Origin: Chloroflexota bacterium
Lineage (GTDB): Bacteria > Chloroflexota > Dehalococcoidia > Bin125
Reading direction: 5' to 3'
Assembly: GCA_028873865.1 (NCBI GenBank)
Contig: JAPPNI010000008.1
Coordinates: 1-35,382 of the forward strand
Length of the DNA stretch: 35,382 bases
Shown here: positions 25,075 through 34,578 of the stretch, one piece after another
Numbering within the stretch: position 1 is the stretch's first letter
How the letters are laid out: every line of letters begins with the position of its first letter
Notes under the pieces: generated by a model
The model's input: only the letters and a program-made list of their open reading frames with translations
The model's database searches: none
What the model was told of the DNA's origin: nothing
Made by a program: the position numbers and the translations under genes

Positions 25075-26046
25075 ATGCCGACCCTGACCGCCGAACAGCT
25101 CGACCACTTCGAGACCTTCGGATTTCTCGCCATTGACGAAGTCTTCGACCCTGAAGACGTGATCAATCCCGTAATGGCCGAGTACGCCGAAGTGCTCGAC
25201 GCGCTGGCCCATGACCTCCACGCTCGGGGCGCAATCTCCGACACGTACGACGGCCTGCCGTTCGGAGAGCGTGTTTCGAAGGTCTATGTCGAGTCTCAGA
25301 AGGTGCACGCGCAGTACTTCGATTTCTCGCTGCCGCAGAAGGGGATCATGGCCGATACTCCGTTCTGGGCTGGCCCGGCGGTCTTCGACGCGCTGACCAA
25401 TCCCAGCCTGCTCGATACGGTTGAATGCTTCATCGGGCCGGAGATCTACTCCAATCCCGTCCAGCACGTGCGAGTCAAGGTGCCCGAGTCGATCGCGCCG
25501 CGCGACGCCGACGGCAACGTGATCTACGGCGCCACGCCGTGGCACCAGGACTCAGGAGTGGTCAACGCCTCCGCCGACGACACCGACATGCTCACGGTCT
25601 GGTTCCCGTTGATGGACACCGACGCCGAGAACGGCTGTCTGCAGGTCATCCCGGGCTCGCACCGCGGCGAAGTGCTGACCCACTGCGGGGGCGTGCAGGG
25701 TCTGAACATCCCCTCCACGATCCTGCCCGGCGAAGACAGCGCGCGCGCCGTCCCGCTGCCGGCCGGCGGTTGCCTGTTCCTGCATCGCAAGACGATCCAC
25801 GCCGCGCTGCCCAACCTCAGCGACCGGATTCGCTGGAGCTTCGACCTGCGCTACCACCCGCCCGGCCAGCCGACCGGCCGCGAGGCGTTCCCCGGCTTCG
25901 TCGCCCGTAGCCAGCGAGACCCCGACGCCGTACTCCACGACGCGGCGAGGTGGCGTCAGATGTGGCTCGACGCTCGAGCCGCACTCGCCGAACAGCCCGA
26001 CCCGGAGTACAACCGCTGGTCGCTCGACGACGAGGCCTGTGCCTAA
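25075..26046 (+). CDS. Phytanoyl-CoA dioxygenase (PhyH) family protein
   Basis: This 323-residue protein is a non-haem Fe(II)/2-oxoglutarate oxygenase. The metal triad is visible: H157 and D159 in PWHQDSGV, and H242 in RKTIHAALPNLSDRIRWSFDLRY, with a following Arg for 2-oxoglutarate. The central VWFPLMDTDAENGCLQVIPGSHR is typical of PhyH. Family members hydroxylate diverse acids and natural products, so the substrate is open. It starts a pair with the PLP enzyme (21 bases apart), and the C-terminal region (QPTGREAFPGFVARSQ) resembles SAR202- and soil-type homologues from memory only. Confidence 0.9.
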   Translation: MPTLTAEQLDHFETFGFLAIDEVFDPEDVINPVMAEYAEVLDALAHDLHARGAISDTYDGLPFGERVSKVYVESQKVHAQYFDFSLPQKGIMADTPFWAGPAVFDALTNPSLLDTVECFIGPEIYSNPVQHVRVKVPESIAPRDADGNVIYGATPWHQDSGVVNASADDTDMLTVWFPLMDTDAENGCLQVIPGSHRGEVLTHCGGVQGLNIPSTILPGEDSARAVPLPAGGCLFLHRKTIHAALPNLSDRIRWSFDLRYHPPGQPTGREAFPGFVARSQRDPDAVLHDAARWRQMWLDARAALAEQPDPEYNRWSLDDEACA

Positions 26047-26067
26047 CTTCTCAAGACTGTCGGAATC

Positions 26068-27363
26068 ATGAAGTCCGAAGCGGAACTGCTCGAATCCGCC
26101 CGCCGGTTCTCCTTCGGCGGTCGCATGGACAAGTCGGGTACCGGCCCGATCTTCGTGCGCGGCTCCGGATCGGAGGTCGAGGACGTCAACGGCAAGACGT
26201 ACCTCGACTTCAACTCCGGCCAAATGTGCGCCTGGTTGGGCCACAACCATCCTGCGATTACCGAGGCGGTCGCCGATGCCTGCGACACGCTGATTCACGC
26301 CCACAGCAGCTACTACAACGACAAGGAGATCGAGCTCGCCGAACGGCTCGGCAACCTGCTACCTGATCCGTTGCGGAAGAGCATGTTCCTGCAGTCGGGG
26401 GCTGACGCCAACGAGGCGGCAATCAACATCGCCAGGAAGTACACCGGCGGATTCGAAATCATCAGTCCGCACACGTCGTTCCATGGCATGTCGGATACGA
26501 CAAGATCGTTGACATTCGCCGGTTGGCATCGAGGCTATGGTCCGCCGCAACCCGGCATGATGGCGATGCTCGCGCCCTACTGTTACCGCTGCCCGATCAA
26601 CCTTGAGCCCGAGACTTGTGAACTCGCTTGCCTCGACGCCTCATTCGAACTGATCGACGCTCAGACCGCCTCGCGGCCCGCCGCCGTGCTCACCGAGCCG
26701 ATCTTTTCGGCCGGCGGTGTGATCGAGCCGCCGATCGGTTGGCTGCCTGAACTCAAACGCCGCTGCGAAGATCGCGGGATGCTGCTGATCCTCGACGAGG
26801 AACAGACCGGCCTGGGTAAGACCGGCGACCGCTTCGCGTTCGAGCGTGAGGGAGTGATCCCCGACATCATCACACTGGCCAAGCATTTTGGCGGTGGCAT
26901 CTGCATCTCCTCCGTGACGACATCAGCCGAAATCGAAGAACGAGTCGTCGCCGACGAGTTCATCGTCACGCACTCCCACTCAAACGATCCGCTCGCCTGC
27001 GCGGCCGGCATGGCAACGCTCGATGTCCTCGAACAGGAAGACCTCGCCGCGAAGGCCCGGGAGCGGGGTGATTATCTGAAATCGAAGCTCAACCAATTGG
27101 CTGAGCGCTTCAGGATCGTGGGAGATGTCCGAGGCCGTGGATTGCTCCAGGGGATCGAACTGGTCCGCGACCGCGCCAGCAAAGAGCCTGCGACGACTGA
27201 GGGTCGCGAGATTGCACAGCGATGCCTTGATGCCGGGTTGATCTTCAGCGTCCGACGCGAGGGCGCCATGCTCCGCTTCGTGCCGCCGGCAAGCACCTCC
27301 GAGGACCAGATCGACCGGGCAATGGACATCCTTGAGAACGCGCTCTCCGAGGCGGGCACCTAG
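26068..27363 (+). CDS. Class III aminotransferase, 2,2-dialkylglycine decarboxylase-like
   Basis: The 431-residue protein aligns closely with 2,2-dialkylglycine decarboxylase, which decarboxylates dialkylglycines and transaminates pyruvate. The PLP lysine is K272 (LAKHFGGG) and the pyridine-binding Asp is D243 (LDEEQTGLGKTG), the same numbers as in the Burkholderia enzyme. Other matches: FNSGQMCAWLGHNHP, SGADANEAAINIARK, SFHGMSDTTRS, EPIFSAGGVIEPP, DVRGRGLLQGIELVRDR and FVPPASTSEDQID. A related transaminase function is possible. Its stop overlaps that of the convergent monooxygenase (27360-27363). Together with PhyH it may process a branched or N-containing acid. Confidence 0.88.
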   Translation: MKSEAELLESARRFSFGGRMDKSGTGPIFVRGSGSEVEDVNGKTYLDFNSGQMCAWLGHNHPAITEAVADACDTLIHAHSSYYNDKEIELAERLGNLLPDPLRKSMFLQSGADANEAAINIARKYTGGFEIISPHTSFHGMSDTTRSLTFAGWHRGYGPPQPGMMAMLAPYCYRCPINLEPETCELACLDASFELIDAQTASRPAAVLTEPIFSAGGVIEPPIGWLPELKRRCEDRGMLLILDEEQTGLGKTGDRFAFEREGVIPDIITLAKHFGGGICISSVTTSAEIEERVVADEFIVTHSHSNDPLACAAGMATLDVLEQEDLAAKARERGDYLKSKLNQLAERFRIVGDVRGRGLLQGIELVRDRASKEPATTEGREIAQRCLDAGLIFSVRREGAMLRFVPPASTSEDQIDRAMDILENALSEAGT

Positions 27364-28391
27364 CCGTTCGGCGCGCAGGCGCGCATCACGGCCCTGACCG
27401 ACTCCAATCCCGGCCTCGCCGCGACGACCCGCACAATCGCCGTGTCCAATCCGCCGGCTAACGCCTCGAATGCCGCCTTCGCCCCTGAGGCGTTGCCGTA
27501 GTAGCCGACTCTCGTGAGCAACTCCTCCGAGGCCGATGCCGCGACATCGTCCGCGGAAGCCCCGCTGCGGCGCATGTCGTCGAGCGACGCCAGTTCGTCG
27601 GTGAATCCCATCCGCTCGAAGTGGGCGCGGTAAGCGAACTTGCGCAGCCGCTCCGACGGGACCTCCTGGCCCAGCGCGTAGCCAAGCATCGATCTGGCAT
27701 AAGACATCCGCGCTGTCTCCACATCTTCGTCCACACAGATGCGGATGTACTCGACGAGCTGGACATCCTCGGGTCGCTTGCCGGCCCGGGCGGCGCCTTC
27801 GTTGAGCCGGTCGCGGCTCCAACTCACCCGCTCCGGGTCGCACCAATTGAGTACCGCGCCGTCACCGACTTCCGCGCCGAGCTGGATCATCTGCGGGCCC
27901 AGTGCGCCCACCAGTACTGGCGTTGGCGGTGGGCGGAATCCGAGCTGCACACCGTCGTATTGCACCGATTCGCCCTGGATCGTGACCGACTCGCCCGACA
28001 GGAGACCTTTCACTGCCGCGGTGTACTCGCGCATCACACCGAGGGTTGAGCGGCGTGGCAACCCGAGTTGGCGGCGCGCGTCGGCTCGATAGATGCCCCC
28101 GGAACCGATCCCCAGCGAGAACTTGCCGCCGCTCATCGCCGATACCGTGCCTGCCGACATCGCGAACGCGACCGGCGACCGGTAGGCGATCGGGCAGACG
28201 CCGATACCGGTCGCCAACCCGCTGGCCTGGTTGCGCAGCGCGCAAAGATGGAAGGAGTCAAGTCCCGCGCCCTCTGGAGTCCAGACCGACTCATAGCCCA
28301 GCTCCGCGGCTTCCTTGGCCAGCGTCTGCTGGTCCTCGAACGTCATCCCAAGTGAGAAATCCAGTCCCAGCCCGACCTGTCCAATTGCCAT
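27360..28391 (-). CDS. LLM-class flavin-dependent oxidoreductase (second copy)
   Basis: The product of about 343 residues is a luciferase-like TIM-barrel enzyme, of the group that includes F420- and FMN-dependent reductases. Seen: GLGLDFSLGMTFEDQQTLAKEAAELGYESVWTPE, TGIGVCPIAYRSPVAFAMSAGTVSAMSGGKFSLGIGSGG, PPPTPVLVGALGPQMIQLGAEVGDGAVLNW. The cofactor cannot be told from sequence. I chose ATG 28391 because GGCGGGG lies just upstream; ATG 28409 would add six residues. It is only distantly similar to the copy at 12169. It is divergent from the carboxylesterases and convergent with the PLP enzyme. Confidence 0.9.
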   Translation of the reverse strand: MAIGQVGLGLDFSLGMTFEDQQTLAKEAAELGYESVWTPEGAGLDSFHLCALRNQASGLATGIGVCPIAYRSPVAFAMSAGTVSAMSGGKFSLGIGSGGIYRADARRQLGLPRRSTLGVMREYTAAVKGLLSGESVTIQGESVQYDGVQLGFRPPPTPVLVGALGPQMIQLGAEVGDGAVLNWCDPERVSWSRDRLNEGAARAGKRPEDVQLVEYIRICVDEDVETARMSYARSMLGYALGQEVPSERLRKFAYRAHFERMGFTDELASLDDMRRSGASADDVAASASEELLTRVGYYGNASGAKAAFEALAGGLDTAIVRVVAARPGLESVRAVMRACAPNG

Positions 28392-28471
28392 CTCGCCCCG
28401 CCTTATCATGACTGCCAGCTTGCCCGCGCAGGCTATCGCTAATCAAATCAACGTCGGGAAAGGACGAGCCC

Positions 28472-30010
28472 ATGCCTCCCATCGTGAATACGAAGTACGG
28501 ACGACTCCAGGGACAGACCGAGGACGACTTGCACGTCTTTCGCGGCGTCCCGTTTGCCGCGCCCCCGGTCGGTGACCTGCGCTTCCGCGCGCCCCGACCG
28601 CCCGAGACCTGGGACGGAGTCCGAGAAGCGAACGAGGCGGGCCCCGGTTCGATGCAGACCTTCATCCAGGGACTTGAGCTGCTCGGCGCCTGGGAGATGC
28701 CGGTCGACGAGGATTGCCTCACTCTGAATATCTGGACGCCCGGTCTGGACGACGCCAACCGACCGGTCATGTTCTGGATCCACGGCGGCGGATTCTCCGG
28801 CGGTTCGGGCGCAACGCCGATCTACGACGGACAGCACCTGGCCCGCCGCGGCGACGTCGTCGTGGTCACGATCAACTACCGACTCGGCGCGCTCGGATAC
28901 CTCTACAACCAGGCCTTGACCGACGGTGACGATCCGCAGACTGGTAACTACGGCATGCGTGACCAGGTCGCGGCGCTGCGCTGGGTGCGAGACCACATCA
29001 GCGAGTTTGGCGGCGACCCCAACAACGTCACGATCTTCGGCGAATCGGCAGGCGGCATGAGCGTCGGCGTGCTGATGGGCGCGGCCGAAGCGGAAGGGCT
29101 GTTTCACCGCGCCATCCCGCAATCAGGCGCCGGACACCATTCGCTGCCGACCGACGTCGCCGAGGAAGTCTGCCGCCGCTATTGCGCAGTGCTCGAGGTG
29201 AGCCCCGAAGACGCCGGCGCGCTGCGAGGCATTCCCGCGCAAGACATGCTGGATGCGCAGAACGCGTTGATGGCCGACCCGGAGACCAATGCGCTGACCG
29301 GCCGCTTCCTGATGGCCTTCTCGCCGGTCGTCGAGGGCGGGTTCCTTGAGACCCTGCCCATCGAAGCGGTCCGCAATGGCCGAAGCAAGGACGTTGATCT
29401 GCTTTGCGGCACTATCGAGGACGAGTGGACCCTGCTGGCAGCGCTCCAGGGTGTCAACGAGATGGATGAAGCCAGCGCCAGAGGCGCGCTGGCGGTGACG
29501 GCGGGCGACGCCGACGTTGCGGACCGGCTCTACGACCATTACCGAGACGCCCGCGTGGCTCGCGGCGCCAGCTCCGATCCGCTGACGGTGTACGACTCGG
29601 TGATGACCGACTACGTCTTCCGCATCCCCTCTGACCGCCTGCTGGATGCGCACTGCGGGCTTGACGGTTCAGGCAAGACATTCGCCTACATGTTCAACCA
29701 GCAGTCGCCGGCGATGGACGGCCGGCTGCGCGCCCCGCACGCAATCGACATCCCGTTCGTCTGGGGCACCGGCGATCAGATGCGTCCCTTCATTGGCGAA
29801 GACCCGCAGACTGATCAGCTCTCAGGCTTTGCCATGGACGCCTGGATCAGCTTCGCCCGCAGCGGCAATCCGACCACGAACGCACTGCCCGGCTGGCCGC
29901 AATACCGCGCCGACCAGCGCTACACGATGGTCCTCGGCCCCGACGTCAAGACCGTCCGGGAAGACCGAGAGGTTGAACGGGAGATCTGGAGCACGGATCT
30001 GCTCGAATAG
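28472..30010 (+). CDS. Type B carboxylesterase, copy 1
   Basis: The 512-residue protein is an alpha/beta hydrolase of the carboxylesterase/lipase B family. The nucleophile is S192 in IFGESAGGMS, the oxyanion loop is MFWIHGGGFSGGSG, the acid lies in CGTIEDEWTLL, and the His is in RAPHAIDIPFVWG. Early family sequence GRLQGQTEDDLHVFRGVPFAAPP and EDCLTLNIWTPG is clear. No signal peptide is seen, so the enzyme is probably cytoplasmic. ATG 28472 follows AAAGGA. It is a tandem duplicate with the next gene, 9 bases away, with the C-terminal GNPTTNALPGWPQYRAD shared word for word. Confidence 0.95.
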   Translation: MPPIVNTKYGRLQGQTEDDLHVFRGVPFAAPPVGDLRFRAPRPPETWDGVREANEAGPGSMQTFIQGLELLGAWEMPVDEDCLTLNIWTPGLDDANRPVMFWIHGGGFSGGSGATPIYDGQHLARRGDVVVVTINYRLGALGYLYNQALTDGDDPQTGNYGMRDQVAALRWVRDHISEFGGDPNNVTIFGESAGGMSVGVLMGAAEAEGLFHRAIPQSGAGHHSLPTDVAEEVCRRYCAVLEVSPEDAGALRGIPAQDMLDAQNALMADPETNALTGRFLMAFSPVVEGGFLETLPIEAVRNGRSKDVDLLCGTIEDEWTLLAALQGVNEMDEASARGALAVTAGDADVADRLYDHYRDARVARGASSDPLTVYDSVMTDYVFRIPSDRLLDAHCGLDGSGKTFAYMFNQQSPAMDGRLRAPHAIDIPFVWGTGDQMRPFIGEDPQTDQLSGFAMDAWISFARSGNPTTNALPGWPQYRADQRYTMVLGPDVKTVREDREVEREIWSTDLLE

Positions 30011-30019
30011 GAGCTCGTC

Positions 30020-31555
30020 ATGTCTTCAAGTCCAACGACTGCACAGACACTACGGGGAGAACTCAAGGGGCAGATCGAAGGCGGCATCCACGTCTTTCGT
30101 GGTGTGCCCTACGCGCAGCCGCCGATCGGAGAGCTTCGCTGGCGGCGGCCTCAGCCTCTCGAGCCTTGGGAGGGCGTCCGCGACGCCCTGGAGTTCGGGC
30201 CGATATCGGTCCAGCCGCCTCGTCCGGCGGCTGGACCGTTCGCGGGCATCATGGGCCACAGCCAGGAGCGAACGTCGGAGGACTGCCTCTATCTCAACGT
30301 CTGGACACCTGGGCTCGACAACGTCCGTCGGCCGGTCATGGTCTGGATTCACGGGGGTGGACTGAGCAGCGGATCGGGATCCTCGCCGGCCTATGACGGC
30401 GCACCGCTTGCCTCCCGAGGCGACGTCGTGATTGTCACCATCAACTATCGACTGGGCGCGCTTGGCTTCTTGCCCGATCCCGTCTTAGCTGCCGACGGTG
30501 AGACCGAGGGCAACTTCGGCTTCCACGACATGCTCGCCGCGCTCAGATGGGTACAGGACGAAATCGCCACATTCGGCGGAGACGCTTCCAACGTCACGAT
30601 CTTCGGCGAGTCGGCGGGCGGTATCGCCGTCGGAATTCTGCTTGCATCGCCGCTCGCGAGCGGTCTCTTTCATCACTCGATCATCCAGAGCGGCGCGGCG
30701 GACCGACTCCACTCGCGCGACTCGGTCCGTGAGATGCTGCCGTTCTACTACGGCGAGTTGGGACTCGACCAACCGTCGGCCGAGGAGTTGCGTCGTTTGT
30801 CGGTCGAGGAGATTCTGAATGCACAGACTGTGCTGGCGGCGGCCGACCCGGCGATCAATCCCGCCGCTGGTCTGCATGGGCTGTTCAATGCCGTGATCGA
30901 GGACGAGTTCCTCGACGCCGTCCCGATCGACGCCGTGCGCGAGGGTCGCGGCGGCAACGTGGACCTGCTCGCCGGAACGATGCGCAATGAGTTCACATTG
31001 CTCTCGGCGATGTCGGGTCTGAGCGACCTGAACGAGGAGCGGGCGCTTGAACTGTTGGCGCCGCTGGTCGGCGGCAGCGAACGCGCCGGTGAGTGCTACG
31101 AAACCTACAAGTCGCTTCGCATCCAGCGAGGCGAGACGACCGATCCGCTGGCGATCTACAACGCCGTCATGACCGATAGACAGTACCGCGGCTCAACTCG
31201 ACGATTGCTCGATGCGCGGGAGCGCGCCGGCGGCGGCACATACTCATATCTGGTCGAACAGCGGTCGCCCATGTTCGAGGGACGCCTGGAGTCGCCGCAT
31301 GCGCTCGACGTGCCCTTAATCTGGGGAACGAACAACCTGATGCGCGATTTCGTCGGCGACGATCCGCAGGTCGACCAGCTCAGCGGCTTCATGATGGACG
31401 CCTGGATAAACTTCGCGCGAAACGGGAACCCAACGACGAACGCCCTCCCCGGCTGGCCGCAGTACCGAGCAGATCGGCCATACACAATGGTCTTCGGACC
31501 CGATGTCCGCACCGTCACCGAGGAGCGGGAGGAAGAACTCGCCCTCTGGCGCTGA
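30020..31555 (+). CDS. Type B carboxylesterase, copy 2
   Basis: The 511-residue paralogue of the preceding gene. Nucleophile S198 in FGESAGGIAV, oxyanion loop VWIHGGGLSSGSG, acid in AGTMRNEFTLL, and His in SPHALDVPLIWGTN. Compared with copy 1, the family Asp/Glu context EDEW is RNEF, so the acid residue is kept while neighbours vary. TAGGAG lies before ATG 30020. The two genes are surely co-transcribed. The pocket-lining mid region differs strongly from copy 1, suggesting a different ester preference. Confidence 0.95.
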   Translation: MSSSPTTAQTLRGELKGQIEGGIHVFRGVPYAQPPIGELRWRRPQPLEPWEGVRDALEFGPISVQPPRPAAGPFAGIMGHSQERTSEDCLYLNVWTPGLDNVRRPVMVWIHGGGLSSGSGSSPAYDGAPLASRGDVVIVTINYRLGALGFLPDPVLAADGETEGNFGFHDMLAALRWVQDEIATFGGDASNVTIFGESAGGIAVGILLASPLASGLFHHSIIQSGAADRLHSRDSVREMLPFYYGELGLDQPSAEELRRLSVEEILNAQTVLAAADPAINPAAGLHGLFNAVIEDEFLDAVPIDAVREGRGGNVDLLAGTMRNEFTLLSAMSGLSDLNEERALELLAPLVGGSERAGECYETYKSLRIQRGETTDPLAIYNAVMTDRQYRGSTRRLLDARERAGGGTYSYLVEQRSPMFEGRLESPHALDVPLIWGTNNLMRDFVGDDPQVDQLSGFMMDAWINFARNGNPTTNALPGWPQYRADRPYTMVFGPDVRTVTEEREEELALWR

Positions 31556-31579
31556 TCCGAACTGACGCAGTGCCGGCTG

Positions 31580-32980
31580 CTAGAGGCCGCGCACGTCGAC
31601 GAAGTGGCCGGCGATGGCGGCGGCGGCGGCCATGGCCGGACTGACCAGGTGTGTCCGACCTCCGGGGCCCTGACGGCCTTCGAAGTTCCGGTTGCTGGTC
31701 GAGGCGCAGCGCTCCTGCGGGCTGAGGATGTCGGGGTTCATGCCCAGGCACATCGAGCAGCCGGCGTCTCGCCATTCGAAGCCGGCGTCGCGGAAGATAT
31801 CCGCGAGACCTTCCTCTTCGGCCTGCACCTTCACCAGACCCGATCCCGGTACGACCATCGCATTGACGCCGTCTGCGACATGTCCACCACTGATCGCAGC
31901 GGCGGCCGCGCGCAGATCTTCAATCCGACCGTTCGTGCAAGAACCGATGAAGACGCGGTCGATGGCGATGTCTGAGATCGGCGTGCCGGCGGTCAAGCCC
32001 TGGTACGCCAGCGCCCGTTCCGCCGACTCCTGCGCCGACGCCGTGGCCAGGCTGGCCGGATCGGGAATCGATCCCGTAACCGGCGCGCTCTGCGCCGGAT
32101 TGGTTCCCCAGGTGACGAACGGCGCAATGTCAGCGCCGTCGATCACTACTTCCTTGTCGAAGTTGGCGTCCTCATCGGTGACGAGTTCGCTCCAACGCTC
32201 GACCGCCTCGTCCCAGGCGTCGCCTGTCGGCGCGTGCGGCCGACCCTTGACGTAGCCGATCGTCGTCTCGTCAGGCGCGACCAGTCCAGCGCGGGCGCCG
32301 CCCTCGATGGTCATGTTGCAGACTGTCATCCGGCCATCCATCGAAAGGTTGCGAATCACATCGCCGCGGTACTCGATCACATGTCCGACACCGCCGCCGG
32401 TGCCGATCGTGTTGAGGATCGTCAGGATCACGTCCTTCGCCGAGCAGCCCTCGGGCAACTCGCCCGTGACCTCAACCGACATCTGCTTGAGCGGCGCCTG
32501 CGGCAGCGTCTGCGTGGCGAGCACGTGCTCAACCTCGGAGGTGCCGATGCCGAAAGCCAGCGCTCCGAGCGCTCCGTGGGTTGACGTGTGACTGTCGCCG
32601 CAGACGATCGTCAGTCCCGGCTGGGTCAGCCCCTGCTCAGGCCCGATGATGTGAACGATCCCCTGGCGCGGATCGAGCGTGTCGTAGAGCGGCACGCCGA
32701 ACTCTTCGCAGTTGGCGCGCAGCGATTCGACCTGCTGTTGCGAGAGTGGGTCGGCATACGGTTCGATCCGCGTGTCGGTCGGGACGTTGTGGTCCTGGGT
32801 CGCGAGCGTCAAGTCAGGGCGCCGCACCCTCCGACCGCTCAGCCGCAGACCCTCAAAGGCCTGCGGCGAGGTCACCTCGTGCACGAGGTGCAGGTCGATG
32901 TAGAGCAGGTCGGGCTGGCCCTCCACGCTGCGGATCAGGTGCTCGTCCCAGATTTTCTGAGCAACAGTACGTCCGGCCAT
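31580..32980 (-). CDS. leuC: 3-isopropylmalate dehydratase large subunit
   Basis: LeuC carries the [4Fe-4S] cluster of isopropylmalate isomerase and works with LeuD. The 466-residue length is standard. Cluster and active-site motifs: [49 protein letters not shown], and [34 protein letters not shown] with the cluster Cys residues. AGGAG lies 7 bases before the ATG. It follows leuA by 44 bases on the same strand and forms the leuAC unit, away from leuD and leuB. Its 3' end is convergent with esterase copy 2. Confidence 0.97.
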   Translation of the reverse strand: MAGRTVAQKIWDEHLIRSVEGQPDLLYIDLHLVHEVTSPQAFEGLRLSGRRVRRPDLTLATQDHNVPTDTRIEPYADPLSQQQVESLRANCEEFGVPLYDTLDPRQGIVHIIGPEQGLTQPGLTIVCGDSHTSTHGALGALAFGIGTSEVEHVLATQTLPQAPLKQMSVEVTGELPEGCSAKDVILTILNTIGTGGGVGHVIEYRGDVIRNLSMDGRMTVCNMTIEGGARAGLVAPDETTIGYVKGRPHAPTGDAWDEAVERWSELVTDEDANFDKEVVIDGADIAPFVTWGTNPAQSAPVTGSIPDPASLATASAQESAERALAYQGLTAGTPISDIAIDRVFIGSCTNGRIEDLRAAAAAISGGHVADGVNAMVVPGSGLVKVQAEEEGLADIFRDAGFEWRDAGCSMCLGMNPDILSPQERCASTSNRNFEGRQGPGGRTHLVSPAMAAAAAIAGHFVDVRGL

Positions 32981-33024
32981 GGGTCACTCCTCAGCGGTCG
33001 ATTCTGCGGTCGGATGTTTGAGAG

Positions 33025-34578
33025 CTACGGCGTCCGCTCCTGCGTCGCGGCGGCGGTCGCGCCGGTCTGTCCGCTGACGTGACGGTTGATCGCGTTGATG
33101 TAAGCCCGAGCCGAGGCGACCAGAATGTCCTGGTCGGCGGCCCGACCGGTGTGCGTGGCGCCATCGATGAGGATGCGAATCGTGACATCGCCCTGGGCGT
33201 CGAGGCCCTCGGTGATGCTCGTCACGCTGTATTCCTCGAGCTCGTCGGCAACGCCGGTCAGTTCTCGGATCGTCTGGTAGATCGCATCCACCGGACCGGT
33301 ACCGGTCTTGGTGCCCGAGTGTTCCTCGTCCTCAGGCGATCGCAGCGTCACCGTCGCCGAGGGCGTGGCCGTCGTGCCGGCGGAGATGTCAATCGAGACC
33401 AGCTGCCAGCCTTCAGTCGGCTGACCGAGTCGGTCCATCACGATCGCCTCGAGGTCGCGGTCGTCGACCACCGTCTTGCGGTCGGCGAGCTGCTGGAATC
33501 GGGTGAAGGCTGAGTTGAACTCGTCGCCATCAATCTCAAAGCCGAGGTCTTCCAGTCGCGAGCGGAATCCCGCGCGTCCGGAGAGCTTGGAGAGCACGAA
33601 CTGTGAGCCTTCGACCCAGCCGACCTCCTTGGGGTCCATGATCTCGTAGGTCTCTCGCATCTTGACCACGCCGTCCTGGTGAATCCCGGATTGGTGGCGG
33701 AACGCATTGAGTCCAACGATCGCCTTGTTCGGCTGGACGTGCATCCCGGCGAAGTCCTGGACCATGCGGGAGGCCGGGACCAGGTACTGCGGGTCAACGC
33801 CGATCTCCACGCCCATGTGATCCGCGCGGGTGCGGATCGCCATCACCGTCTCCTCGAGCGAGGTGTTCCCCGCTCGTTCGCCGAGACCGTTGATCGTGCA
33901 TTCCACCTGCCGGGCGCCGGCGCCGACGGCGGCCAGCGAGTTGGCCGTCGAGAGGCCGAGGTCGTTGTGGCAATGGACGGAGACGACGACGTTGTCGGCG
34001 CCGGGCACGTCCTCGAGGATGCCGGTGATGAAGCGGGCGAACTCGTCAGGGATGGCGTAGCCGACGGTGTCGGGAATATTGATCGTCGTCGCGCCCGCCT
34101 CGATCACCTCGCGCAGCATGCGGCGGACGAAGTCGACATCCGAGCGGGTCGCGTCCATCGGCGAGAACTCAACGTCGCTCGTGTACTGCTTGGCGCGTGC
34201 GACCATCTCGCGCGCCTGCTGCAACACCGATTCGCGGTCCTTGCGCAGCTGATGCGCGATGTGGATGTCGGAAGAGGAGAGGAAGACGTGGATGCGAGGA
34301 TTCTCGGCGTCGCGGATTGCCTCCCAGCCCTGGTCGACATCGTTGGGCACGGCGCGGCAGAGGGTGGCGATCTGCGTCCCGCGGACCTCGCGGGCGATGC
34401 GATTGACGGCGTCGAAGTCGGCGGGCGAGGCGGCGGCGAAGCCGGCCTCGATGCAGTCGACGCCCATGCGCTCGAGCAGCTTGGCGATCTGCAGCTTCTC
34501 CTCGGCGGAGAATGAGACGCCGGCGGCCTGTTCGCCGTCGCGCAGGGTGGTATCAAAGATTCGGACTCGGTCAGCCAT
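33025..34578 (-). CDS. leuA: 2-isopropylmalate synthase
   Basis: LeuA condenses acetyl-CoA with 2-ketoisovalerate, the committing step of leucine synthesis. The 517-residue protein has the catalytic TIM barrel with FDTTLRDGEQAAGVSFSAEEK, IEAGFAAASPADF, the metal-binding HCHNDLGLSTANS, and GLGERAGNTSLEE, then a linker (NAFRHQSGIHQDG) and a C-terminal LeuA-dimer regulatory domain (about 380-500) that senses leucine in family members; DQDILVASARAYINAINR is typical. GGAG lies before ATG 34578. The leader 34579-34750 contains a promoter box, a short ORF and alternative hairpins. Confidence 0.97.
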   Translation of the reverse strand: MADRVRIFDTTLRDGEQAAGVSFSAEEKLQIAKLLERMGVDCIEAGFAAASPADFDAVNRIAREVRGTQIATLCRAVPNDVDQGWEAIRDAENPRIHVFLSSSDIHIAHQLRKDRESVLQQAREMVARAKQYTSDVEFSPMDATRSDVDFVRRMLREVIEAGATTINIPDTVGYAIPDEFARFITGILEDVPGADNVVVSVHCHNDLGLSTANSLAAVGAGARQVECTINGLGERAGNTSLEETVMAIRTRADHMGVEIGVDPQYLVPASRMVQDFAGMHVQPNKAIVGLNAFRHQSGIHQDGVVKMRETYEIMDPKEVGWVEGSQFVLSKLSGRAGFRSRLEDLGFEIDGDEFNSAFTRFQQLADRKTVVDDRDLEAIVMDRLGQPTEGWQLVSIDISAGTTATPSATVTLRSPEDEEHSGTKTGTGPVDAIYQTIRELTGVADELEEYSVTSITEGLDAQGDVTIRILIDGATHTGRAADQDILVASARAYINAINRHVSGQTGATAAATQERTP

